In this document: in pieces, positions 8,956 to 17,811 of the stretch
Position numbering within the stretch: position 1 is the stretch's first letter
Layout: the number at the start of each line of letters is the position of its first letter
From: Bradyrhizobium septentrionale
GTDB lineage: Bacteria; Pseudomonadota; Alphaproteobacteria; Rhizobiales; Xanthobacteraceae
Direction: 5' to 3'
DNA: 64,000 nucleotides
Assembly: GCF_011516645.4 (NCBI RefSeq)
Contig: NZ_CP088285.1
Coordinates: 5,412,501-5,476,500, forward strand
The notes under the pieces: model-generated
The model's input: only the letters and a program-made list of their open reading frames with translations
Database searches by the model: none
What the model was told of the DNA's origin: nothing
Translations under genes and position numbers: made by a program

Positions 8956-10715
8956 GTATTGCCTCAGGAAGTAATGTTACCCGGGATGAAGGTCTACGAA
9001 CTGCCCCAGACCGGTCTCGAGCCGCGGCCAGCTCGGTGGAGAGGCTGTGGGCGGGGCGGAGTGCTCATCACACGCAGCGCCGTCCACAGCCTCGGGCCGT
9101 ATTTCATCCACGGGCATGGATACGATGGCTGTCTCCGCCACCTTCCGCCGGAGGGACCGAAGCAGGCGCTGAACGATCGAATGCTGCTTGTCGCTGAACA
9201 TCGAGGGATCGATCGTGGCGAGCCTGCCCACGATGGCCAGTGCAGTGAGCTGTGGCTCGACGGCGAGCCAGTTCTCGATGATCGCGAGATGGGGATCGAG
9301 CTTCGAGGGCATGCGAATACGCGTTTTGTATCGCTGTTTCGGCCGGCGGTGCGTGGCCCGCACTTCGGCGGTTTTTGCCGCCGTGCCGAGCGATCGGGCA
9401 AACGAGAGCGGATCAGCCGGCGATACGGTGGGAACCTTCGCAAGACCGCGCTTGCCGATCCGTTCGCCGAGCTCTTCCTGCGCCGTGCGGATCGTGGCAA
9501 GCAATTGTATGGGATCGAGAGTCCGATACGTGTGGCGCAGACGGCGCTTGACCGCTGATGGGAGTTTCGGGTGCCCCAGTGCACGTTCGTATGGTGTGGC
9601 AGGCGGATGATAGCGTTTGATGATCTTGGCACCCTCGCGGCGCTTCTCTTTGAGCTTGAATGACGGCTGGAAGAAGTTCACCAGCAGGCGCGCCGCCGCG
9701 TAGAGACGTGCCATCACGCGGGCCGTCTCGACCCCGTCGAAGCGCCCGTATCCGACGAGCCGCCGGACCACCGCACCGTTCTTCTGCTCCACGAAAGCCT
9801 GATCGTTCTTTTTGTAGGCACGTGACCGCGTTACCTCGATCTTCTGTGCTCGGCACCATGGAACGACGACGTCGTTCATGAACGCGCTGTCGTTATCGAA
9901 GTCGGCGCCACAGATCACCCACGGGAACAGGCCCTGCGCTCGCTTCATCGCTTCCACGACGAGGCTGCCATCGCGTGTCACCAGGGGCAGGCATTCCGTC
10001 CATCCTGTTGCGATGTCCACCATGGTCAAAGTCTGGATAAACGAGCCGGCGACGCTGGTCCCACCGTGCGCGACCATGTCGATCTCGCAAAAGCCTGGCG
10101 GCGGGTTTGCCCAGTCATTGAAAGTGCGGATCGGCACCTCGCGTCGAATCGCCGAGTAGAATCCGACTCGCCGCCGGCGCCCCCCAGCAGCCGCAATTTT
10201 AACGTCGATCAACATCCGATCGATCGTCGCCGCGCTCAGAGTTGTCAGCAGCGCACGCTCTGCGCTCGTTGGCTTCAGCCGGCCATGCCGCTCGAGTGCG
10301 GGCAACAGCACTGGGATCATCGATACGAGGCGCTTACCGCAGACGCGATCGGAGGCTTCCCACAGCGCGATCAGCGCGTCGCGCACGCTGGCGTATTTGC
10401 GTCGCCGACTTGTCGCTGGTTCGGTTGGGCTCGTTGCCCCTTCGTCCAGTGGTGGCCTGGGCCTGTCCCTTCCGGCAACCGACAGTGCTCGCACCGCGTG
10501 CTTGCGGTGCCAACCCGTCGTCGCTGTCAACTCGTCAAGGATCCGTCCCTTCTCAACTCGTCCAGCCGCACGGTAGCGCCTCGCCACCACGGCCAACACC
10601 TCGCGCCTTGCGCCCATGCTGATCCCGCTCGCCATTGGCGCCACCGACCTGATTCGGTAACGCCGCCCCAGTCATCAGCGGAATTGTTCGGTAACATTTT
10701 CGATGAGGCAATGCG
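8956..10715 (-). mobile_element. ISNCY-type insertion sequence
   Basis: The ends form an imperfect inverted repeat: ATTGCCTCA and AATGTTACC blocks appear at 8958-8981 and, inverted, at 10690-10713. The sequence CCCCTC is present immediately outside both ends (8950-8955 and 10716-10721) and is a candidate target duplication, off by one base from perfect end alignment. The element is about 1.76 kb with one transposase gene. It sits directly upstream of fixK. Confidence 0.7.
8977..10635 (-). CDS. ISNCY-family transposase with integrase-type catalytic core
   Basis: This is a long transposase (552 residues from the ATG at 10635). An N-terminal helix-turn-helix region (EVLAVVARRYRAAGRVEKGR, TGWHRKHAVRAL) precedes an rve-like DDE core (PGFCEIDMVAHGGTSVAGSF, WVICGADFDNDSAFMNDVV, KNDQAFVEQKNGAVVRRLVG) and a basic C-terminal region. 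The frame is unbroken, so the element may still be mobile. A GTG at 10644 is an alternative start. The stop lies inside the left terminal repeat, as is common in compact elements. Confidence 0.8.
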   Translation of the reverse strand: MASGISMGARREVLAVVARRYRAAGRVEKGRILDELTATTGWHRKHAVRALSVAGRDRPRPPLDEGATSPTEPATSRRRKYASVRDALIALWEASDRVCGKRLVSMIPVLLPALERHGRLKPTSAERALLTTLSAATIDRMLIDVKIAAAGGRRRRVGFYSAIRREVPIRTFNDWANPPPGFCEIDMVAHGGTSVAGSFIQTLTMVDIATGWTECLPLVTRDGSLVVEAMKRAQGLFPWVICGADFDNDSAFMNDVVVPWCRAQKIEVTRSRAYKKNDQAFVEQKNGAVVRRLVGYGRFDGVETARVMARLYAAARLLVNFFQPSFKLKEKRREGAKIIKRYHPPATPYERALGHPKLPSAVKRRLRHTYRTLDPIQLLATIRTAQEELGERIGKRGLAKVPTVSPADPLSFARSLGTAAKTAEVRATHRRPKQRYKTRIRMPSKLDPHLAIIENWLAVEPQLTALAIVGRLATIDPSMFSDKQHSIVQRLLRSLRRKVAETAIVSMPVDEIRPEAVDGAACDEHSAPPTASPPSWPRLETGLGQFVDLHPG

Positions 10716-10767
10716 CCCCTCATCGGCTTCCAATTTTGGCTCTGTCGCAGTTTTGGTGCAGCTGCGT

Positions 10768-12322
10768 TTATTCTGCGCCGATTAGTCTGGCTTGAAGCAG
10801 ATCGATTTTGCCACGGCCGTACATTTGGCGTCTGACGAGCTTGAGGCGCGTAATCTGACCCTCAGTCTGTCCGTTCGACCAAGGCGAGGTGATCGCCGCC
10901 CGAACCGCCGCTTCATCGTTCGTTACGCCGCGGGCGAACGATGCGACAAGACTGGCGCGAGCGCGCTCGATCCATTGTGACAACTCGCCGGCGGCTCGGC
11001 GCCGAATCATCAAGTGGAATTCGGCGATGATTTCGCGTGCCTCGACCAGGGGTGGCACGCCAGCTTCTACCGCCGCGACCGTCACCGTCTCTGCCTTCGA
11101 TAGCGTATCCCGTCCGACGGTCATGAGGCGAGCGATCGTTCTGGCCGATGGAATCCGATGAAGAGTTTCGACATCAGTCTTTTCGGCCCGCCGTCTACGA
11201 GTCGTCCATTCGCCGACAACACGAAGGGAGCCTCGGAAACCGCGCGCCCGTAAGCGGCGCCAAAGTTCAGCGCCGTTTCGGCAACCGGCTGCCCATTGAT
11301 CGTCGAGCCATGGCAGGTGCTGATCGAGAGAACTCTCCCGGGTCCGGAAGACATCATGGCGTTCGCCGCGGATAACCTGTCGCACCAGCCCCCTGCGTGG
11401 CCCGTCTGGCGCACGATCTGCTTGATCGACATCCCACCTTTCGACAGGCTCAAGATGGTCGCGTTGGCCTCCTCGCGCCGGAGATAGCCCTCATATTGGA
11501 GACGCTCCGCAGCTGTTAGCAGCTCGGGATCGATCGTCGTTGCTCCGATTGCGCTGCGGATCTGGCGCATCGATTTTCGGACGGCATCGAGGAAGGCCCG
11601 ACTGGCGTTCTCCATCAGATGCCAACGATCTGCGACCTGTACCGCGTGCGGCAGGGCTTTTGCCGCGGCTTCGCCATATGCTCCACCGCGGTCACGGGCG
11701 ACGATCGCGATCGTGGGATGAGCAGCGAGCCAGGCCTGGGCGGTCGCGGGCTCACGGTCCGGCAGCAGGGTGACCACCCGGCGCCTTTCCAGGTTGCAGA
11801 TGATGCTGGCGTATCGGTGATTGCGCCGCCATGCCCAATCATCAATGCCGATAACCCTGAGCGGGTCAGCTGGTGGACGGCTACGGCGTCGAACCACGCG
11901 AAGGAGCGTATCCTTGCTCACCGGCAGCATCAGCCGTTTTGCGAAGCCTGCCGCCGGTCGTCCGCCAGCGCCAGACCGAGGTGATGGACTATGGAGTCCA
12001 GCCTCGCTGTGCGCCGGGCTGATGGAGCCAGCACCCCTTCGGCGAAGCGCTCAGTAAAGATTTGGCGCCCGCACAGAACGGCGTCGCAGCGGAAGCGGCG
12101 GGCGACCACCAGGAGCTGTACGATCCGCCCCGAAAGCGGGAGGTCAGTTACGCGTCGCCGATACCGGCTATGGACACGTCGGGAAACTGTTCCGCACAAG
12201 GGACACAGACCGACGCTTCCGGACGCCCGGATCTCAATAATGGCCTTATCACCTTCGTAGTACGCACTCTCTACAACAAACCCACGCGGCACCAGACTGG
12301 AGCGGTGGAGTGCTTGCTGCAT
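10768..12322 (-). pseudogene. ISL3-family transposase, frameshifted
   Basis: The N-terminal zinc-binding region (CPLCGTVSRRVHSRYRRRV) starts at the ATG at 12322. The frame shifts near 11950 into the catalytic core (RVIGIDDWAWRRNHRYASII, ADRWHLMENASRAFLD) and again near 11390 into the C-terminal part (ITSPWSNGQTEGQITRLKLV, RRQMYGRGKIDLLQARLI). Two indels make it non-functional. Its ribosome-binding site (GGAGG) now lies on the far side of the IS256 element, because that element inserted directly before the start codon. Confidence 0.75.
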
Positions 12323-12610
12323 GGCGTTGAGCGAGCTATCGCCAAATTTTGGTGACGGCGCGGCCGGTCAGGCGGCGGCGGTTATGGGCTGACGGTCAGT
12401 CGGTTTGGCGATGACCTCGATCCCATCGTTGAATGTCACACCGAGAACGAGTTTTGGCAACTGGTTGTGGCCATCGAGACGACGCCAGCTTTTCTGCGCG
12501 GCCTCAAGCAGTTTGAAGACCATCGCGAGCGCCGTTCTGTTGGACAGGCAGCCCTTCGATCGGATCGTGCGGTGGCGCACGGTAGCGAAGGTGCTTTCAA
12601 TGGGATTGGT

Positions 12611-12859
12611 AACCGGTATGAGATTTCTCGGTGCCGATGTTCCGCTGCGATATTCAAGATCGTAGCGTATGGTGCGACCATCGGGACAGAGGCACCGGGA
12701 GCACGAAGGTGCGGGCAGGCCGATGCATACGATGAGCCGCGAGCTCGAGTTAGTAGCTGGCCGCCTCTGCGACTCGCCCGGTTGCGCTGAGAGCGCGAAT
12801 CCGTAGTTGTCGTGTCGCCCGTAGCTCCCGTCATGTATTCTGATTGGCAGGAGGTGCGA
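12611..12859 (+). other. IS110 left non-coding arm, candidate bridge-RNA locus
   Basis: This 249-nt stretch precedes the transposase start and has no coding frame of its own. In the IS110 group the left end is transcribed into a structured guide ('bridge') RNA that pairs with target and donor DNA. The location fits, and GATTGG just before the ribosome site repeats part of the target, but I could not fold it or locate both guide loops. Confidence 0.35.
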
Positions 12860-14095
12860 ATGCGACGGGTGATTGGCATCGACGTCCACCGAACTTTCGG
12901 GGAGGTGGTGGTTTGGGAGGACGGCAGGCTCAGACATGCGGGCCGCATTGATATGACGCGGACTGCGTTGGAGGGATTTGGCAAGACCCTGCTGGCCAGT
13001 GATGAGGTGGTGGTCGAAGCGACCGCCAACAGCATGGCGGTGTCGCGGGTTCTGGCGCCGTTCGTGGCACGGGTGATTATCGCCAATCCGCTGCAGGTGA
13101 AGGCGATCGCCCAGGCTCACGTCAAGACCGACAAGATCGATGCCGGCACGCTCGCCAGTCTGCAGGCGGCCGGGTACCTGCCGCAGATCTGGACGCCTGA
13201 CGCGGAGACCGAACGCAAGCGTCGGCTGGTGGCGCGGCGCTACCAGCTCGTGCGGCATCGCACGCGGCTCAAGAACGAGGTGCATTCGATCCTGCACGCG
13301 CACCTGATCCCGAAGTGCCCGCATGCCGATCTTTTCAACGGCCGCGGCCGGGCGTGGTTGGCCGCTCAACCGTTGCCAGACGATGAGCGCGCGGCGATCG
13401 ATCGGCACGTCCGCGAGCTTGACCGGCTGGCGGAAGATCTGGCCCTGCTCGACCGCGAGATCGCGCAGGACGCCATCGACGATTCCGCGGTCAACAGATT
13501 GATGACGATCACCGGCGTCAACTTGGCGGTCGCCGCCGGCATCGTGGCGGCGATCGGCGACATCAGCCGGTTCAACAGCCCGCAGAAGCTGGTGAGCTAT
13601 TTCGGGCTGAACCCGCGGGTGCGGCAGTCCGGACTGGGCGCCGCCCATCACGGCCGCATCAGCAAGATCGGCCGCAGTCACGCGCGCGCCATGCTGGTCG
13701 AGGCGGCCTGGGCAGCGGCCAAGGCGCCCGGTCCACTGCATGCGTTTTTCCTGCGCATCCGCGCCCGGCGCGGCCATCAGATCGCCGCGGTGGCCGTGGC
13801 CCGGAAGCTCACCGTGCTTTGCTGGCATTTGTTGACGAAGGGCGAGGATTACCTGTGGGCGCGCCCGGCACTGGTCGCCATCAAGACCCGCGCGATGCAG
13901 CTTCAAGCCGGACATCCGCAACAGAAAGGCAGCCGGCGTGGGCCAGCGTATGCCTACAACATCAAGGCATTGCGCGACCGCGAGATGTTGATTGCCGCCC
14001 AGGCAGAGCAAAGCTACGAGCGCTTGGTGACGCAATGGAAACCACGGCGGCCAAAAACCGGCGCGCGGGCGCCTCAGCTCGGCAGGACAAAATAG
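12860..14095 (+). CDS. IS110-family transposase (DEDD recombinase)
   Basis: The ATG at 12860 follows AGGAGG. The N-terminal RuvC-like DEDD domain shows GIDVH, VVEATANS and KTDKIDAGTLA. A coiled middle region precedes the C-terminal Transposase_20 domain (ITGVNLAVAAGIVAAIGDIS, SYFGLNPRVRQSG, GRISKIGRSHARAM) that carries the family's serine nucleophile region. At 411 residues it is slightly longer than average and is unbroken. The enzyme cuts and rejoins DNA with an RNA guide in characterised relatives. Two upstream in-frame starts (12812, 12833) are less well placed. Confidence 0.85.
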   Translation: MRRVIGIDVHRTFGEVVVWEDGRLRHAGRIDMTRTALEGFGKTLLASDEVVVEATANSMAVSRVLAPFVARVIIANPLQVKAIAQAHVKTDKIDAGTLASLQAAGYLPQIWTPDAETERKRRLVARRYQLVRHRTRLKNEVHSILHAHLIPKCPHADLFNGRGRAWLAAQPLPDDERAAIDRHVRELDRLAEDLALLDREIAQDAIDDSAVNRLMTITGVNLAVAAGIVAAIGDISRFNSPQKLVSYFGLNPRVRQSGLGAAHHGRISKIGRSHARAMLVEAAWAAAKAPGPLHAFFLRIRARRGHQIAAVAVARKLTVLCWHLLTKGEDYLWARPALVAIKTRAMQLQAGHPQQKGSRRGPAYAYNIKALRDREMLIAAQAEQSYERLVTQWKPRRPKTGARAPQLGRTK

Positions 14096-14423
14096 GGCAG
14101 CCCGGTGACGCTTGCAGCCGATGCGCCACGCTTCGCCACGAGGTCGCCCGCGCCCACCAAGGATAATCCCGCCTGACGGCAAGGGCCAGCCAGGAATGCA
14201 GTCCCGTTCCACGCCAGCATGCCGCCGTGCTCGGGCCGGTCAAGGCCAAGCCTTGCGGTGGCCGCAAACGCGGCCAGCCTTGACCGCCCCTGCGCGCGGC
14301 GGCTGCGAGATCGGTGGCCGGGACGGAAGAATGGCCCGCGGCGCAGCCGAACAAAAGAATGGACGTACGCGATTTCTGCAATCGTCATCTCGGTCATGAA
14401 AAAATCGCTTGTCCATCTCATCC
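14096..14423. other. IS110 right non-coding arm with strong hairpin
   Basis: No gene is present. A long hairpin with arms GGTCAAGGC and GCCTTGACC and further internal pairing lies near 14240-14286. It may be a terminator-like barrier or, if the element uses a right-end guide RNA as IS1111-group elements do, part of that RNA. Confidence 0.35.
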
Positions 14424-16362
14424 GTGGTCCGCAGGTGTTTCCAGTGTTCGGCCGGGAAGTCGTAGAACGCCAGTAGCGTGTCCCGATCCTTGCTCAGGCA
14501 GTCGGCCGCCTTCTCGTATTTGGGCGTGTAGCTCTCGATGAAGGCGTCGAACGCCAGCTCGGCGGCGGCCTTGGTTTCGGCCATCCAGATCTCCTGCAAC
14601 GCGCGTTTGGCTTTAGGCTGCTGGCTCTTCGGCAACTTGGCGATCACGTTGGCGGTCTTGTGTACCCAGCAGCGCTGCTCGCGCGTTTTCGGCCAGACCT
14701 CGCCGGCGGCCTTCCAGAACCCGAGCGCGCCGTCGGCGATGGTGAGCCGCGGTGGCACGCCGAGCCCGCGCCGCTTCAGGTCGAGCAGCAGATCGCGCCA
14801 GTCCTGCGCGCTCTCGCGGGCGCCATCGGTGAAGCCGACCAGTTCCTTGCGGCCTTCCGGCGTCGCGCCGATCAGCACCAGGATGCACTGCTTTTCGTCT
14901 TCGAGGCGTGCTTGGAGATGGATGCCATCGGCCCAGATGTAGACGTAGCGCTTCGCCGACAGATCGCGCCTCTGCCACGCGGTGTGTTCGTCAAGCCAAC
15001 CGTCCTTCAGACGGCCGATGGCGGATGCCGACAACCCGGCAGCATCCTTGCCGAGCAGCGCCGCCAGAGCCTCGGAGAAGTCGCCGGTGGAGATACCCTT
15101 CAGGTAAAGGATCGGCAGCAGCGTCTCGATCGATTTCGAGCGGCGCATGTAGGGCGGCAGGATCGACGGAGAGAACCGGATGCGGTCGGGATCGGTAGCC
15201 TCCGCCTCGCGATCGCGTACACGCGGCTGGCGGACGCCGACCGGACCGATACCGGTCATAACCTCGCGTTCCGGCAGGTGACCGTGGCGCACGACGCGCT
15301 GGTGGCCGTCCGCAGTCTTCAAATCGGCATGCTTGCCGAGAAAGTCCGCGACCTCGGCCTCGACCGCCTGGGCCAACAGAGCACGCGCCCCATTGCGCAA
15401 GATTTCGGTGAGTTGATCGTCGACGTTTCCTGGCTGAATCAACTTGATGATGTTATCTTTGGCCACGGCATATCGCTCCTTCGGTGGAGAAGTGGAGGCG
15501 TCAAGCACCCCCACGATATGCCGCCTTCCCGATTCCCGCCGTCACCAACTTTCAGCGATAGCTCGGCGTTGATTCTCCTCCAATCAAAGCGCCACGCATC
15601 CCCCAAACTGCATCAAAAGTGATGGTGTGGAACGGCCCTTCGAACCGGCATCAAAAGTGCCTAACGTGGTCGCTTCGAGAGGCGCCACAAGGGAAGGACC
15701 GTTCCAATGGAGAAGATTATCACAGTAGGTTTGGATTTGGCTAAGTCGATCTTCCAAGTGCACGGGATCGGCAACGACGGGAGAGTATTGGTTCGCCGCA
15801 TGTTGCGACGATCGCAGGTGCTGCCATTCTTTCGAGCGCTCTCCTCTTGCCTGGTCGGCATGGAGGCTTGTGCGAGTGCACATCATTGGGCGCGCGAAAT
15901 CGCGGCCCTGGGGCATTCGGTCCGCATGATGCCACCGGCCTATGTGAAGCCTTATGGTGCGCCCCGACGGCGCGCATTACCAGTGGAGGAAGGATCCACC
16001 CAGAGAATTGTCGATTGATCTGGTAGCTGACGAGCGGTTTGGACGAGCAATCGGACGGATCGAAGCCTCGTGACAAAGGTCGCTTTTGGCGGCCGAGCAA
16101 TCCAGCGGGCCGTAACGTGAGTGAAGCCTGAGCACGCCTCGAAAGTTACGATGTGAATGCCGACCCGATCGTATGGCGGGGAAGGCCGCGCTGACAGGGA
16201 AGCAATCGACGCATGCACCTGTCCGGTTCACCGGGGTAATGGGCACGGCACGCCGGAAAGGTAGTGCGGGTAATCGGGGGAGACCCGTCTTGGTCGAAGG
16301 TCGCGCCTTCAGCATCGAGTAGTCGATGGACCGGACGGGAGTCGGACAGGGTCGTAGTACTG

Positions 16363-17763
16363 ATGAAACCGGGTAATTCCGGCGGAGGAAAGGACCCTGA
16401 CTTCAGGTGCGCTTTTGAAGATGGCGAGGGAATGGGTCGATTGGCGATGAGCCTACAAACGCCCGATAAGATCAGGAGCCTTCAGAGAAAGCTTTATTGC
16501 AAGGCGAAGGCGGAGCCTGCCTTCCGTTTCTATGTGCTGTACGACAAGATCTGCCGCGAGGACATTCTGAGCCATGCCTACAAGCTGGCCCGCGCCAACG
16601 CGGGTGCGCCAGGAGTGGACGGAACAACTTTCGAGCAAATCGACGCGTCGGGACTCGAAGCATGGTTGGCCGGCCTGCGCGATGAACTCGTCACGAAGAC
16701 TTACCGGCCCGATCCGGTGCGGCGGGTGATGATCCCGAAGCCCGGCGGCGGCGAACGTCCACTCGGTATCCCAACAATCCGGGACCGGGTCGTCCAAGCT
16801 GCCGCAAAGATCGTGCTGGAACCGATCTTCGAGGCGGATTTTGAGGACGGTGCTTATGGATATCGCCCGCGTCGTAACGCGGTCGATGCAGTCAAGGAAG
16901 TGCACCGGCTTGTGTGCCGGGGCTACACGGACGTTGTTGACGCCGATCTGTCGAAATACTTCGACACGATCCCGCATTCGGACCTCCTCAAATCGGTGGC
17001 CCGACGCATCGTTGACCGGAATGTGCTGCGGCTGATTAAGTTATGGCTGCGAGTACCGGTCGAGGAGCGGGATAGCGACGGGAAACGGTGCATGAGCGGC
17101 GGTAAGAGCAACAAGCGTGGCACGCCACAGGGCGGTGTCATCAGTCCGCTGCTCTCCGTCATCTACATGAACCGGTTCCTGAAGCATTGGCGTCTCAGCG
17201 GTCGGCGTGAAGCATTCCATGCCCAGGTTATCTCCTATGCCGACGACTTCGTCATTCTCAGCCGCGGCCACGCGGAGGAAGCATTGACGTGGACGAAAGC
17301 GGTGATGACCAAGCTTGGGTTGACGCTCAACGAGACTAAAACCTCGGTGAAGAATGCCCGATTGGAAAGCTTTGACTTCCTTGGGTACACGCTCGGACCC
17401 CGCCGCTTCCGCAATGGGGGACGGTGGTATCTTGGCGCGGCTCCGTCCAAGAAAAGCGTGCTGCGGATCAAGAGGAAGGTCAGCGTACTGCTGACGCCGG
17501 GCAACAAGGGCGCTTGGCCCGAAGTACAAGCACGACTGAACCGCCTTCTGCGCGGCTGGTCCGCTTACTTCAGCTATGGCTCTCTTGCTACGGCTCATCA
17601 GGCCGTTGATCGACACGTCTTCGACCGCGTGCTCGCCTTTCTGCGCAGACGACATAAGACGCCAGGACGTGGCGTCAGACGGTTCTCTGATCGGATCCAT
17701 GGGAACCCTGGCGTACTTGTGCTGAACCGCGTGCGCAAAGTGTCGCCGACGTGCGCCTTGTGA
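16363..17763 (+). CDS. ltrA: Group II intron reverse transcriptase / maturase
   Basis: This intron-encoded protein assists splicing and copies the intron into new DNA sites. Reverse-transcriptase blocks are evident: NAGAPGVDGTTFEQI, RRVMIPKPGGGERPLGIPTI, FEDGAYGYRPRRNAVDAV, DADLSKYFDTIPH, GTPQGGVISPLLSVIYMN and the catalytic YADDF. A maturase (X) domain follows (NRLLRGWSAYFSYGS). No HNH endonuclease domain follows it, so mobility would rely on other nicks such as replication forks. The start is uncertain: I use the ATG at 16363 (MKPGNSGGGK), while 16432, 16447 and an upstream GTG at 16264 are possible. Confidence 0.85.
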   Translation: MKPGNSGGGKDPDFRCAFEDGEGMGRLAMSLQTPDKIRSLQRKLYCKAKAEPAFRFYVLYDKICREDILSHAYKLARANAGAPGVDGTTFEQIDASGLEAWLAGLRDELVTKTYRPDPVRRVMIPKPGGGERPLGIPTIRDRVVQAAAKIVLEPIFEADFEDGAYGYRPRRNAVDAVKEVHRLVCRGYTDVVDADLSKYFDTIPHSDLLKSVARRIVDRNVLRLIKLWLRVPVEERDSDGKRCMSGGKSNKRGTPQGGVISPLLSVIYMNRFLKHWRLSGRREAFHAQVISYADDFVILSRGHAEEALTWTKAVMTKLGLTLNETKTSVKNARLESFDFLGYTLGPRRFRNGGRWYLGAAPSKKSVLRIKRKVSVLLTPGNKGAWPEVQARLNRLLRGWSAYFSYGSLATAHQAVDRHVFDRVLAFLRRRHKTPGRGVRRFSDRIHGNPGVLVLNRVRKVSPTCAL

Positions 17764-17777
17764 CAAAACCTGTCGGA

Positions 17778-17811
17778 AAGCCGGATGCGGGAAAACTGCA
17801 CGTCCGGTTTG
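17778..17811 (+). ncRNA. Group II intron domain V
   Basis: A 34-nt hairpin with arms GCCGGATGCGG and GCACGTCCGG around a GAAA-type loop contains the catalytic AGC at 17779-17781. It lies just after the maturase stop, as expected, and about 60 nt before the 3' splice site. Confidence 0.75.

Larger units (their letters stand above)
12611..14423 (+). mobile_element. IS110-family insertion sequence nested in IS256
   Basis: Aligning the two halves of the disrupted IS256 gene locates the element precisely. The target reads GGGATTG-GT-GGTCCG, and GT is found at both element borders (12609-12610 and 14424-14425), fitting the short core duplication of IS110 elements. There is no terminal inverted repeat. 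Long non-coding arms flank the transposase gene: 249 nt on the left and 328 nt on the right. Confidence 0.8.
12368..15466 (-). pseudogene. IS256-family transposase interrupted by an IS110 insertion
   Basis: Translation begins at a GTG at 15466 after AAGGAG and reads through the mutator-type core (VADFLGKHADLK, YVYIWADGIHLQARLEDEKQ, DLLLDLKRRGLGVPPRLTIA, EHWKHLRTT). It is cut at about 14426. The remainder (NPIESTFATVRHRTIRSKGC, then LVLGVTFNDGIEV) resumes at 12610 and ends at 12368. Apart from the insertion I see no lesion, so the break is recent. Confidence 0.85.
12331..15564 (-). mobile_element. IS256-family insertion sequence, split by an IS110 element
   Basis: Terminal inverted repeats at 12333-12360 and 15537-15564 agree at 24 of 28 positions (GAGCTATCGC and TTGGTGACGGCG are shared). 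The octamer GGCGTTGA flanks both sides (12323-12330 and 15565-15572) as an 8-bp target duplication. Without the nested insertion the element is about 1.42 kb, normal for the family. It landed between the ribosome-binding site and the ATG of the ISL3 transposase. Confidence 0.85.

Noticed and set aside
12368..14212. 614-codon minus-strand open frame
   Set aside because: Only its last 80 codons (the IS256 C-terminus) are real; the remainder is antisense to the IS110 transposase.
15600..15660. Right end of ISL3 placed at the GCATCAAAAGTG repeats
   Set aside because: The terminal repeat is only complete when joined to 18923-18929, and the matching CCAATTTTGG flank is there, so the element ends at about 18929.
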